Notes: generated from the letters alone by a model not told the origin. A DNA stretch of 64,000 nt from Chinchilla lanigera (GCF_000276665.1 NW_004955417.1:24167400-24231399); one strand, 5' to 3'; shown: positions 46,753 to 57,329, counted from the first letter of the stretch. Program-made: numbers and translations.

Positions 46753-48532
46753 ATGGCCATACTCCCAAAACTGCTGTACAGATTCAATGCAATTTCCATT
46801 AAACTACCATTAGCATACCTCACAAACTCGAGAAAACATGCCTTACATTCATCTGGAACCAGAAGAGACCCAGAATAGCAAAAGCAATCCTGGGCAACAA
46901 GGACAAGTCAGGTGGAATCACAATCCCTGACCTGAAATTATACTACAAAGCTACTGTCATAAAATCAACCTGGTACTGGCTAAAAAGTAGACCTGAGGAT
47001 CAATGGAACAGACTGGAAGAAACAGCCACAACCAAAAACACACTCAGCCACCTAATCTTTGATAAAGGGACCAAACAAACTCACTGGAAGAACGATAGCC
47101 TCTTTAAGAAACGGTGCTGGAAAAATTGGCTTGCTACCTGCCAAAGACTGAAAATAGACCCAAGCCTATCACCATGCACCAAACTCAAGTCAAAATAGTT
47201 CACAGATCTCAATATTAAAACAGAAACACTAAATCTATTGGAAGAGAAAGTAGGTAAAAACCTTGAAGACATAGGGGTAGGCAGAGAGTTCATGAACAAA
47301 AACCAAACTGCACGTGAAACACTGAAAGAATCAACAACTGGGATCTCATCCTACTGAAAAGTTTCTGCACATCTAAAGAAATCACCAGCAGAGTAAAAGG
47401 AAAACCCACAAACTTGGAAAAAATTTTAGCTGACTGTCCCTCAGACAAAGGGCTTCTATCTAGAACATATAAAGAATTAAAAAATATCAGTCCCCCCAAA
47501 TTCAAAGACCCAATCCAAAAATGGGCAGCTGAGATGAATACACACTTCTCAGATAAGGAAACACAAATGGCAAATAAATACATGAGAAAATGTTCAACAT
47601 CATTAGTCATTCAAGAAATGCAAATTAAAACAACGCTGAGATTCCACCTTACCCCAGTAAGAATGCCTAGCATTAAGAAATCAACCAATAACAAATGCTG
47701 GCGAGGCTGTGGAGAAATAGGCACCCTTCTCCACTGCTGGTGGGAATGAAGACTGGTGAAACCATTGTGGAAATTAGTTTGGAGATTCCTCAGAAAAGTA
47801 GGTCTAGAGGTCCCATTCAACCCAGCTATTCCCCTTCTGGATATTTTCCCAGAAGATCTAAAAACATCATATCACAGTGATGTATGTGCACCTATGTTCA
47901 TAGCAGCACAATTTGTAATTGATAAATTGTGGAAGCAACCTAAATGTCCATCCACCGAGGATTGGATAAGAAAATTGTGGTACTTTTATATAATGGAATA
48001 TTACTCAGCTATAAAGAAAGATAAACTCGAGGCCTTTATAAGTCAATGGTCACAACTAGAGACCATACTCACAAGTGAAATAAATCAGACCTGCATGTGC
48101 AAGCACCGCATTGTCTCACTAGTGTAAAACATGAAAGAGTTAATTTAAACTAAGAGGTATGCTAGACATTGCGAAATGATAGGAAAACACTCAAGGGTAA
48201 AGGTCAACTGGGATGTGGGAAAAGGAAAGGGAAAGAAGGAGAAATTTTGTATGTCTGTATATACAGGATAGTTAACATAGTTGTTCTACTGTCTTCTATT
48301 TCTTTGCTGAAAGAAACTGTCAATGATTCCTTCACTGATCAAAATTGCATGTCTCTATCTGTTTTCATGAGAAACCACTTTGAAGATATCAATATGTATG
48401 TAATACAAGAAGCACTGTTAATTTCCTACCACTTTGTTTGTAACTCTGTATTGTCTGTAGTGCTGTTTTGCTATTTTGTAAAAGGTTATCTGTCTGTTAA
48501 TGTTTTCCTCCTTTTATTTTTAAAATAAAAAA
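46753..48532 (+). mobile_element. 5'-truncated L1 (ORF2 C-terminal part plus 3' UTR)
   Basis: About 1.8 kb of L1. The coding part corresponds to the ORF2 region after the reverse transcriptase core (words such as [16 protein letters not shown] and [12 protein letters not shown] in one frame), then [29 protein letters not shown], and after a stop PLWKLVWRFLRK and QPKCPSTEDWIRKLW. Several frame changes precede 47414, and TGA at 47747-47749 interrupts the otherwise in-frame 47414-48127 segment. The 3' UTR (about 48130-48532) ends in TAAAATAAAAAAA. AATATTTTTTCC at 46741-46752 and AATAATTTTTCC at 48533-48544 differ at one base and fit a target-site duplication. The element cannot move by itself. 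Confidence 0.9.
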
Positions 48533-48544
48533 AATAATTTTTCC

Positions 48545-50030
48545 TAGCAATCTTGTCTGCACATTCTTGATGAGTTCCTAAATCACACACTTTATTTTAT
48601 GGTCAAGAGACAACAGGGTTACATATCCTGAATTTCAGCAAGAAAGAACGGTCAGTAAATGAACAGAGAAAAAATAAGCATGAAGGAGAGATAAGACAAA
48701 AGATTGACACTATAAAAAGGCCAATGGGTTATTGTATCAATTGACTATAATTATTGGGTAAATGAAGCTAACAGAAATTTCCAGTTTCAACTCAATGGAG
48801 CAAGGGTAAGTTGTCATATTTCTTCTTCCTTAGACTGGGAAGCCATTACTCATTGTTGAAATTCAGGGAGGTTTCTGAATGCAAGGATAGACTATGAAGA
48901 AGACAGGCGGTGGAACAAAAGTCTTTTCTGAGGATTTTTATATGTCATTTGCATGGAAGCAGCTTTTATGTAACTTACCTCATTGAATTGTGCTTAAAGA
49001 AAACAACCTCAGATTGACTAAACAAAGTAGCTGGATCACTAACCAGCTTCAGAGATGAAGAGAGGACTGCTCAGAGTTAGGAAGACCAGGACAGTGAAAT
49101 CTTCCAGGATGACCTTGTGTTGAGCTCCGAAATACCAGGTGATGTTATTGTGAAGTACATGGTTAATCCATGGCCTCAAAGAAACAGACTGGGTTAATTC
49201 TATCCAGAAAACATTCAGAGTCCCCTTTCCCAAGAAGGAACCATAGTAGGCAATGAAGATTCACAGATGGGAAAATAGAGGACCTATCTCAAGGAATGTG
49301 GAATTTCCTATGGAAATTGGTCTGAGCATCACTGGAATAGATGATAGTCCTGAATGAGGACAACTATCCTCAGGATGTCATAAGAAAAGAGATCTAAATG
49401 AGGCCCAGATCCATGATACTAAGTGCGGCTGCTATGTACTTAGTGTCTGCTTTGTCCCACACCATACCTTAGTCTCCACACCTGATGTGGATGGCATCCA
49501 CTTCTCAACAATCAACAGTTACCATTTACTTGGTGCCTACAAAATTCCAGGCTGCTGTCATTATGCTTAATTTTGACCTTCATGGTCTGGGGCACATATT
49601 ACATTAACTGCCTTACCATGAAGGAAGTAACTCAGATGAGTAATCTGGAAATGATGGAAGGAACATGTTATTAAGAGTGCTGCATGACAGGGACCCCTGA
49701 TCCCTTGAAAAGTGATGGTGTGGATTTAGAAGGATATAAAGGAAAATAAGATAGAATTTGGCTACAAACCACATAAGCATCAAGCAAAAATGGTGTAGTG
49801 ATTACTTATGAGGTTTCCTGCATATGACATTGGCAATTTCCCAGAAATAACTTTGACAAGGAAACAGAACAGTATATCAAAGAAAAATGTGTATTCTGTC
49901 CATATCTGTAGTGATAATTTGTTTTGTTTGTTATGAAGTACCATACAGATAATACAAAATAGAGTCTAAATAATAATAATAACAAATACCTATGAATATA
50001 TTATTGTTACAATAAATGGCCTTGCTCCAG
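48545..50030. other. Unique sequence with L2/MIR words
   Basis: L2-like words occur at about 49510-49565 (CAGTTACCATTTACTTGGTG). A short (AAT)n stretch is at 49967-49984. The minus-strand frame at 49039-49233 shows no support. Confidence 0.4.
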
Positions 50031-50032
50031 CC

Positions 50033-50357
50033 AGTATACCTCAGTTTCTTAGTTGCCCAGGTAATAATAGTTTCTATTCCAATTCCAGTTGCTTCTGTCT
50101 CTTAGAAATGGCTGGTCACTGTGATGCATAGCTAGTCACTATGATGCACATTATATAAACCAATCCCCAATTGACAAGCCATTCTGCCTCTGTATTTCCT
50201 GCTTGCTTTTCTCATATAAGTCCTAGACCACCAGAGATCAGGGCCTGATATTCTGGGAATGATATTCTGGGCCTGATATTCAATCAATGCCTGTTGATGT
50301 AAATAAATCTGCTTCCAAATCCTGGGTGTTGTTACCATGTTTTTATGTGCCGTTGAA
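50033..50357 (+). mobile_element. 5' LTR of class I endogenous retrovirus
   Basis: This segment is repeated at 53942-54250. In a 127-bp stretch aligned by eye (50094-50220 against 54000-54126) I count 11 differences. It holds a U3 direct repeat (GTCACTGTGATGCA and GTCACTATGATGCA, 20 bp apart at 50115 and 50135), a TATA box (TATATAAAC at 50152) and a poly(A) signal (AATAAA, 50302-50307), the normal U3-R order. GCCTGATATTC is present twice at about 50247-50281 where the 3' LTR has one, so this LTR gained about 20 bp. The exact outer end is uncertain because no clean TG terminus is visible. Confidence 0.8.
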
Positions 50358-50359
50358 TC

Positions 50360-50377
50360 TGGTGCGCTGGCCAGGAA
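50360..50377 (+). promoter_or_regulatory. Retroviral primer binding site, tRNA-Gly type
   Basis: TGGTGCGCTGGCCAGGAA starts two or three bases after the 5' LTR. It matches the complement of a mammalian tRNA-Gly 3' end at 16 of 18 positions, counting from the expected TGG that pairs with CCA. Its place right after the LTR is where reverse transcription is primed. Tail mismatches reflect decay. Confidence 0.75.
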
Positions 50378-51397
50378 GACTGGCCATGTTGACCTCTTTG
50401 GTCAGTGGTCATGGCCTTTGCGGATGGAGCAAGGACTTCTCCAGGTCCTGATGGGAAGGCATCCTCAAGATTTCTCAAGTCCCCTCAGATGTCTGGAAGA
50501 GGATTCCTGGCTCCCTACGAGTGGCTCACATTGGACCCCAAAGAGAGGAGGATACAGTCTGTCTGTCTGTCTCTGTCTGCCTGCCTGCATGCCTGATTCT
50601 GGTAAGACTCCTGGGGGCACCCCACTGAGTCTGTCTATCAGTCTTGCTCAGCTTGAACAGAAAAAGAGCTTTATTAGCTCTTGTTAGTTAAGGCCACCCT
50701 CAAGGGAAGTGGGGTTGGAATGTTTAACCTCTGAGTGCCTGCTGAATGAGTGAGTGGAACAGACAGTATAAGCAACAGGCTGATCCATCTGTGCACCAAG
50801 ATGGGGAAGCACTGATGATGATGGCTGATTGGGCCCTCGCCAGTGGTTCTGCAGCAATCAACATATGCATAACAGAGGCCTTGCACCCTCCTTAACTAAA
50901 TGGTCCCTAAGTCCCTGCAAGGGGCACGGCCAGGTGGGTATCTGAATGGTCTGAGGGGAACCCACCGGTTGTCTGTTCAAGGGTACAGAACACACATATA
51001 GGAAGTCAAAGACGGATACTGGTCAAAGCCTACAGTCCCTAAGTGCAGGAAAAAGGGCTTTTATGGAGTTAAAAATGAAACCAAATTGCTCCCTATGTCT
51101 CATAGTAAAAAGGGATCCATTCTTCCTGAGAATTCTGCCTTGGTATGCTTGTTGGCCACTGCAGTTGCTGCCAACACCGATAGCTTCACTCCCCACTCCT
51201 GGCTCATCTACATCCAGCTAGCCACAGAGGTCCTCCCCCAAGAGCCTTTTACTTACATGTCTATCCTGGTCAAATGGCATCAACTAATGCTCACCTGAGA
51301 TGACTCTCAGCAATTCCTTCTGAGTTCCACACTTTCACTGAGGAAAATTAGACTGTCAGCCCTGAGAAATGAGTTGCACCCTGTCAGGCCTAAATAG
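50378..51397 (+). pseudogene. ERV leader and collapsed gag region
   Basis: Retroviral leader plus whatever remains of gag. The open frames (50337-50687, 50405-50596, 51086-51298) are short and none shows a matrix, capsid or zinc-knuckle motif that I can recognise. Only about 1 kb separates the primer site from protease, while gammaretrovirus-like elements normally have more, so most of gag is deleted or beyond recognition. A (CTGT)n-like stretch lies at 50560-50595. Confidence 0.5.
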
Positions 51398-51649
51398 ATG
51401 GGACAGACTGAACTCTATCAAATTGGGTCCCAGGAATCTGTGATCACTGCAAAAGTTGGGGACAAACCTGTGACTTTCCTGGTAGACAATGGAACAGAAC
51501 TCTCTGCTTTCAAAAGTTCCCTCTGTCAAAAAGTTACCATCACTGGGACACCTGGGACTCTTGCCTCTCACCCCTTCTGTCAGGCACAAACTTGCAAACT
51601 GGGAGGACATCTCCTTCACACCAAGCCAGTCAGCCTCCCTCTCACTTAA
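51398..51649 (+). pseudogene. ERV protease remnant
   Basis: An 83-codon frame contains the aspartic protease core: a KVGDKPVTFLV strand leads into D-N-G at codons 30-32 (51485-51493), then a charged stretch. The retroviral active site is Asp-Thr/Ser-Gly, so this copy keeps the catalytic Asp but has Asn next to it. The frame closes early after codon 83, and the flap and C-terminal strands are not clear. The strand order fits a gammaretrovirus-like (class I) protease. Not functional. Confidence 0.7.
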
Positions 51650-52560
51650 CCTTGCACTTTCAACTTTGACTGTCCCCTGAGAAAAAGATGATGCCTGCAT
51701 CAGCCTGAGACAGATAAACACAATCCTGAAGTTCTAGAAAGCTCTCCTCTCAGAGGTATAGACTAAAGACTTGCCTCCAGGTCTGGGAATCAACCGTGCC
51801 ACCTTACCACGACCTCCAGCCATTTCTGTCAGATGTCATGGGAAGCACAAACAGGCATCCAGTGACACATCAGCTTGACAGACTGTTAACCACCTTGGGC
51901 AAAATCTCTGTGCCATCAACAAGGTAGCCATCACCTTGTACTCTGTGGCTCCCAACCCGTTCACCCTCTCCTGAGAAAGGAGGAAAAGAGGTTTCAAAAC
52001 TACAAAATGTCCATAGACTGTCAAACTGATGAAATACATCTCTCCTGTCTCTAAAGCCAGTTCAAGATCTCTGAGCTGCCAATGCCACAACTGCCCTCTG
52101 TATACACTGTCTAGTCTTCTGCCACCCATCGTCTACTGGTACACCTGCCTTGACCTAAAGAATGCCTTCTTCTGCCTTCTGTTGGCTCCTGCCAGCCAGT
52201 CCCTTTTCACAAAGACCCCAGTTCTGGACTCCAAGGTTAACTGACCTGGACTCTACCTTCCAGGGGTTCAAAAACTTGTTACCCACTTTGGAGATCACTG
52301 CACTTCTGATGGATGACACCCAAGCTTCCTGCTGAAAAGGCATAAAAGTTTTGCTGCAATATCTGGCAGAAACTCATTCCACAAATTTCTTGGAGCTGCT
52401 GGCTTCTATAAAATCTGAACCCTTGAGTTCACAAAAACAATGATGCTTACTCAGACTGTCAGCCCCTGGGAGTGCCCAGTGGCCTGCCTGTGCAAATACA
52501 TAGATCTGGTCACTAAGTGCCTCCCCTCAGCCTGTCCTACTGATAAGAAACCTGATGAGC
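51650..52560 (+). pseudogene. ERV reverse transcriptase remnant
   Basis: Short matching blocks survive in several frames. [17 protein letters not shown] (about 52138-52190) is the first catalytic block, where the usual second Asp of the DLKDAFF-type motif is Asn (AAT, 52161-52163). A degenerate 'MDD' block (52308-52318) stands where the family has its V/M-D-D box, followed at once by a stop. HKFLGAAGF-like sequence near 52381-52410 is the start of the connection region. Spacing between the first two blocks is shorter than normal, implying small deletions. The enzyme would be dead. Confidence 0.7.
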
Positions 52561-53040
52561 TTACCTTGGACTGAGACCTAACCATCCAGGTGCCACATAC
52601 TGTACTAGATGAACTGTTCTAAAAATGAACCCACTGACAGATGCTGAGTACACCCTGTTTACTGATGGAAGGTGCTCTGTTAGGACTGAAGTCCAATAGG
52701 GGAGATATGCTGTGGTCACCTTGGACAAAACTATTTTAGCCAAAACTCTCCTGCAGGGATGATCAGCACAGCAAACTGCTTCCTGCTGCTGTTTGGAAAC
52801 CTGCCACCAGTGATGCAAAATAATCTGGTCTAGAGGCCTAAACCCCCTCTGGGGAGCCAAGTGACTGAAACATCAACCCCAGCCACCAGGCCTGCCCCCA
52901 CTGTATGTTCTGCAAGCTAAAGCTGCTGCACTGGCACCCATAACCCTGCAGCCAGCTCAGGCTTCAGCTTCTGTGTCACCATCCCAATTCCTTACCCATA
53001 CCGATACTGAGAAGACAATAAAAGTTTGTAGGGTCCTGCT
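52561..53040 (+). pseudogene. ERV RNase H remnant
   Basis: Around 52636-52672 a frame reads a DAEYTLFTDG block, the RNase H start with its first catalytic Asp. The following sequence (GGACTGAAGTCCAATAGGGG, AGATATGCTGTGGTCACC) resembles the next strands but stops and frame changes intervene. The sequence from about 52850 to 53040 cannot be assigned. Confidence 0.55.
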
Positions 53041-53410
53041 GTAAAAAAAATCCCTAGATATGGCCTACCCTTGATCATCGGCAGTGACAAAGGGTCTGCA
53101 TTTGTAGCAGAGTTAACTCAAAAATTAGATTAAATAAAAGCTACATACAGTTTGTAGCCAGTTTTTTTTTTTTTTTTTGTGGTACTGAGAATCAAACTCA
53201 TGACCTCATGCTTGCAAGGCAACTGCTGTGCCACTGAGCTATATCCCCAGCCCTGCAACCAGTTAAAGACCACTTATATCTGTAGACACTCCTGCACAAG
53301 TAATCCAGGTACATATTAACTACCTCTACAAGTTTCAGAATCCAGCCTTAGATCTACTAGAAAATTTCCTGGACAGCTCCCCTGAAGCTCACTCTGAAGG
53401 GACAACTCAC
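53041..53410 (+). pseudogene. ERV integrase remnant, split by a SINE
   Basis: LIIGSDKGSAFVAELTQKL (53071-53130 region) is the second catalytic-Asp block of a class I ERV integrase, with Lys where the family has Asn after the Asp. The N-terminal zinc-binding part and the first catalytic block are missing. Beyond the inserted SINE, a proline-rich stretch (SSPEAHSEGTTH near 53377-53412) resembles the pol C-terminus. Heavily deleted. Confidence 0.65.
53162..53254 (-). mobile_element. ID-type SINE inside the ERV
   Basis: Minus-strand orientation: GGGCTGGGGATATAGCTCAG, TGGCACAGCAGTTGCC, TTGCAAGCATGAGGTCATGA and a GGTACC-like end changed to GTACCAC, followed by an A tail (T-run 53162-53178). AGCCAGTT and AACCAGTT flank it and fit a short, slightly damaged target-site duplication. 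It entered after the retrovirus. Confidence 0.9.
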
Positions 53411-53941
53411 TGAAAGCCCTGCTCTGGTCACTCTGGATGCTGACCAGTGCACACACAGCTGAAGCCTGAGGACATCACTCACAGGATTGCTCCGTATCTA
53501 TTCCTCCTTGATTTTTGTGTCTTTTCAGGCTGCTTACCCAAGTCTTTGCTTCCTCATCCCATGATAGCTGTGGCTTTTTTTTGGCCTTAAACTGTATGGA
53601 TGGTTGCCCCAAGAGCATAGAACAAACACTTGACCAAGATTTGATAAGTGTCCAATGCACATTGGACTCTCCTAGATCAGATTAACTCCCTCACTACCTT
53701 GCCAGAATAATGTTACAGAACAGGCAGGCCTAAATTATGTCTCTTCCTAGAATCAATTTAGGGAAACACTCTACAATAAGACAATCTTGGTTAGGGTTAG
53801 GGTCCATCCTAGGATCCATCCTAGGATCACTGACTGCTTCTAGTTGGGCCTTGTGTCAGAAGATCATATGTAATATGCCCATCAGAGATTTGCTAGGGAA
53901 ACTAAAAGAGGTGGGAAATGGAACAGAAATCCTCCCCCACT
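53411..53941 (+). pseudogene. ERV env-region remnant and polypurine tract
   Basis: No long frame survives. A hydrophobic block at about 53785-53870 (reading GSILGSILGSLTASSWALC in the 53737 frame) lies where a transmembrane anchor would be, but its identity is weak. A short telomere-like GGTTAGGGTTAGGG and a 12-bp tandem TCCATCCTAGGA pair sit at 53791-53825. A purine-rich stretch (AAAAGAGGTGGGAAATGGAA, 53903-53922) just before the 3' LTR is a plausible polypurine tract for plus-strand priming. Confidence 0.5.
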
Positions 53942-54250
53942 AGTATACCTCAGTTTCTTAGTTGCCTAGATGACCATTCCTGTTCCAGTTCAGGTTGCTT
54001 CTGTCTCTTAGAAATGGCTGGTCATTGTGATGCATAGTTGGTCACTGTGATGCACACTGTATAAACTAATCCCCAATTGACAAGCGATTCTGCCTCTGTA
54101 CTTCCTGCTTGCTTATCCCATATAAGCCCTGGATAACCAGAGATCCAGGCCTGATATTTTGGAAATGATGCCAACCAGTGCCCATTGATGTAAATAAACC
54201 CACCTCCAAATCCTGGGTGTCGTTTTGGTGTTTTTGCTTGCTACTGCAAC
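53942..54250 (+). mobile_element. 3' LTR of class I endogenous retrovirus
   Basis: This aligns to the 5' LTR throughout. It has the same U3 direct repeat (GTCATTGTGATGCA and GTCACTGTGATGCA), a TATA-like GTATAAACT at 54059, AATAAA at 54193-54198 and the shared CCTGGGTGT block, and ends near CTACTGCAACA. It lacks the extra ~20 bp of the 5' copy. The whole provirus is only about 4.2 kb. Confidence 0.8.
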
Positions 54251-54494
54251 ACTAGATTAAGATAGAAAAAGCTGTACATGAGCCCTTTCCTCACTCCATG
54301 CCCTTGTATTCCACTTTGATGTAATCAAGATTATGAATACCAGGTGAATCATTTAGTTACTTTTCTTTAGTTTATATAGCTATTTCAAGATATATATTAA
54401 AACTTTCCAGTTTAAGAACTTCATATAAACTTCATAAAATGCAATGGCATTGTACGTGTATTCTGTGATTAGCTTTTTTGCTCACTGTTTTTTT

Positions 54495-54520
54495 TATCTA
54501 TGTGGACATCCACATAGATA
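54495..54520. repeat. Perfect 12-bp inverted repeat, 2-nt loop
   Basis: TATCTATGTGGA, CA, TCCACATAGATA forms a perfect hairpin. It is inside the old L1 and is most likely a local templated mutation. Confidence 0.9.
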
Positions 54521-56100
54521 TGGTCTATTTGTTTCTTGCTGTATGAAGCCATTATAAAGATATCACAATTGATTTATTCATTCTAGGTAAAAAATAATTG
54601 GGTAATTTCCAGTTTTCTGCTATTAAAATCAAACCTGTTGTGAACATTCTTGTACCTATCTTCTGGTATACAAATTATTCCCTAGCCTATATTTCTCCAG
54701 GATAAAACTTCCAAACTTACATTGAATATATATGCTGATAGCAAGTAGTATTATTTTGTCTTAATTTTAAAAGGGCTTTTGACAATTTTTTACTATGATA
54801 TTTGCCTTATGTATTTTTGTAGCTAAGCTTATTAGTTTAGGAATATTCTATCCTATTTCTACTTTGTCAAGAATTTTTGTCATGAATGATTACAGAATTT
54901 TACTGAATGATATTTTGGTATCTCCTGAGATGACAGGCAGTTTTCCCTTTTAATAAGTTGGTATGATAAACTACATTACTTTTTAAATAATCGAATAAAC
55001 TTGTGTGAAGGGATAAACCCAAATTTATAATCTCTTATTTTAAAAATGCATCTTTAAATCAGCTTGCTAATGTTCTGTGTACTTACTTATTAATGTTCTA
55101 GGTGTTTGAGTGGTGTGCAATTATACTTTCCTTATATGGTGGTCAAATTTGGGATCCAAGGTTAATGATATCTTTGTAGAACACATTTGGGAATATTCTC
55201 TATTTTTTATTGTCTAAAAGATTTTATATATTTTGGAGATGAATATTTGGCAGAACTCACATGTAAGAACATCTAGCCTAACATTTTCCAGTGGGAGAAA
55301 TTAATTACTGATTTCATTTCTTTCAGAGTTACAAGATTATTCAGACTTTCAATTTTTCTTCAAATCAGTTCTAAAAATTTATGTATTTTTATACTATTTT
55401 TCTGAATTTTAAAATTTATTTACATAGCTTATAATGCTGTTTTCATCTGATAGCTTCTCACATATATGTAATTATAGACTCCTGTATGTTGCTGATTTGT
55501 GCAATTTAATTACTTTTTGGGGGTCATGAGATGTCATATTAATTAATTGTTCTTTCCAAAGATCCAACTTTCAGTATTTATGGACCTCTACTTTTGTTTT
55601 CTATTTTATTAGATTTGGTTACCTTAAATTTCCCTCATTACTTGTGAGTCTGTTATTTCCTAAAAATTTCAATTGATGATTAAATCATTATTTTTTTTTG
55701 TTTTAACAGAGCATTTAAATGTATAAATATCTCTCTAATACTTTAGGTTTATTTTACCTATTTTGTTAACTAGTACTTATGTTATTTAATTTCCATAATC
55801 TGTATTATGAGTTATTCTTTGAGCCATCCATTATTTACAAGTGGATTTTTTAGTTTCCATATATACATATTTAGGTTATTTTCTGTAATTGATTTGTCTA
55901 TAGATGTGGGAACAGTGTTCTGTAGATGTCCTTGAGGCCAGGCTAATCATTATGTTCTTGTACACATGAAAACTTCCTATGCAGCATAGAGTTGCATATT
56001 TTTATTGCACTTCTGTCAACTTGCTTTAATATTTGAAGCTATGTTATTCAGTACATATAAATTCAACATTGCTGTAGTTCCCTGGAGAATGTTAACTTTT

Positions 56101-56310
56101 AAGAAAATGTTGGGGCTGGGGATTTAGCTCAGTGGCACAGTGCCTGCCTGGCAAGTGAAAGGTCATGAGTTCGATTCCCGGTACCAGAAAAAAGCCACAA
56201 AAAAAAAAAAAAAAAAATGCCTGCCTGGCAAGTGAAAGGTCATGAGTTCGATTCCCGGTACCAGAAAAAAGCCACAAAAAAAAAAAAAAAAGAAAAGAAA
56301 AAGAAAATGT
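56101..56310 (+). mobile_element. ID-type SINE with duplicated 3' half
   Basis: AAGAAAATGT flanks the insertion on both sides (56101-56110 and 56301-56310). The first body starts TGGGGCTGGGGATTTAGCTC and runs to GGTACC and an A tail. Then the piece starting TGCCTGCCTGGCAAGTGAAA and ending GCCAC (56141-56198) appears a second time at 56218-56275 with all 58 bases identical, followed by another A tail. Only the first copy has the A box. The shared flanks show that the double-tailed form lies within one insertion site. Confidence 0.95.
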
Positions 56311-56759
56311 AGCATACCTCTTTATCCCAAGCATATAACTTTTTCCCTTTAATTCTATTTGTTTGATATCATTATATTAAGGCAAATTTTCCTTATTTGC
56401 CTGGAATATAAAATTTCTAATGTTTACTTTCTGGCATCCTGCATCTCTCAAATAACACATAGCTAGATTTTTATCTGATTTTGTATGTATTAATCTAGAT
56501 TGACAATTTTCATCTTTCAGTGGAAAAAATACAGCTTTCTGAATGTTTCTTGACTTTGTTCATTAAAATACTTAGATTATTTCTACTATTTTATTTTGTG
56601 TTATCTGTTATACATTTCTACATCTCTTTTTTTACCACTTTTCTTTTTTTGACTTTTTGAGGATGCTTCACAAGTTTTCTCTCTCTAGTTTTTCATCTAC
56701 AAATTTAAAAATCATAGGCCAGAAGTACCTTCCATCTCAAGTCTGAAAAGCAAGTCTTC

Positions 56760-57325
56760 TGTATATGTTTTACTAATTTGCCTATGGAAACTCTCTCCTT
56801 TTAGGCTCCTGTCTTTCTGCCTTTTGGGGGAAGGATATGTGATTCAACTTGCTATCTTTCTCAGGCCTTCATCTTGCCTACCTCTCTGTCACACCATACA
56901 GACTCTTAGCTTAGATCCCAAATACCAGCTCAGGACCTCTGTGAAACAGAGCTTCCTGAGTGTATCTTGACTGTTCTGTCTACCTATGCTCTAGCACATT
57001 TAAGTGCAAACTGGGAGTGTTTTCTGTAAACATCTGGTCATTCATCTTGCTTAATATGGAAGAGTATCCTTTGGTTTCAATGCAATCATTTCCTTATGCA
57101 GTTCTGACAGGTTTATATGCAGGCCTGGGATAAAGGGGTGAAATAATATTTGATTTGTGGGTCTCCTGAGTAGAAACATTTGCAGAATTCTACCCTCAGA
57201 TTATTTTCTTTAGGAGATCAAGGAAAGAAAAAGGATTAATCTTAATAAAATATTTTCTGTTCATTATATATACTGTTTTCCTATACTCACCTTATTTAAT
57301 CTTGAATAACCATTCCATTAAGTAG
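56760..57325. other. Unique or L1-derived AT-rich sequence
   Basis: The boundary of the old L1 is not clear here. No gene seen. Confidence 0.35.
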
Positions 57326-57329
57326 TAAT

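Larger units (their letters stand above)
54410..56750 (-). mobile_element. Old L1, reverse orientation, ORF2 relics
   Basis: AT-rich stretch keeping reverse-oriented L1 ORF2 blocks in the right order. Examples are TTATTCATTCTAGG, AATTTCCAGTTTTCTGCTAT and GTTGTGAACATTCTTGTACC (54565-54660), TTTTTGTCATGAATGATTAC near 54873, GTATCTCCTGAGATGACAGG near 54918, GGGATAAACCCAAATTTATA near 55010, AAAGATCCAACTTTCAGTAT near 55557, and GAGCATTTAAATGTATAAAT near 55711. It has decayed beyond translation. A later SINE splits it at 56111. Confidence 0.65.

Noticed and set aside
49039..49233. Minus-strand frame with a plausible-looking hydrophobic C-terminus
   Set aside because: Extending it upstream meets a stop within a few codons, there is no acceptor, and the upstream sequence resembles MIR.
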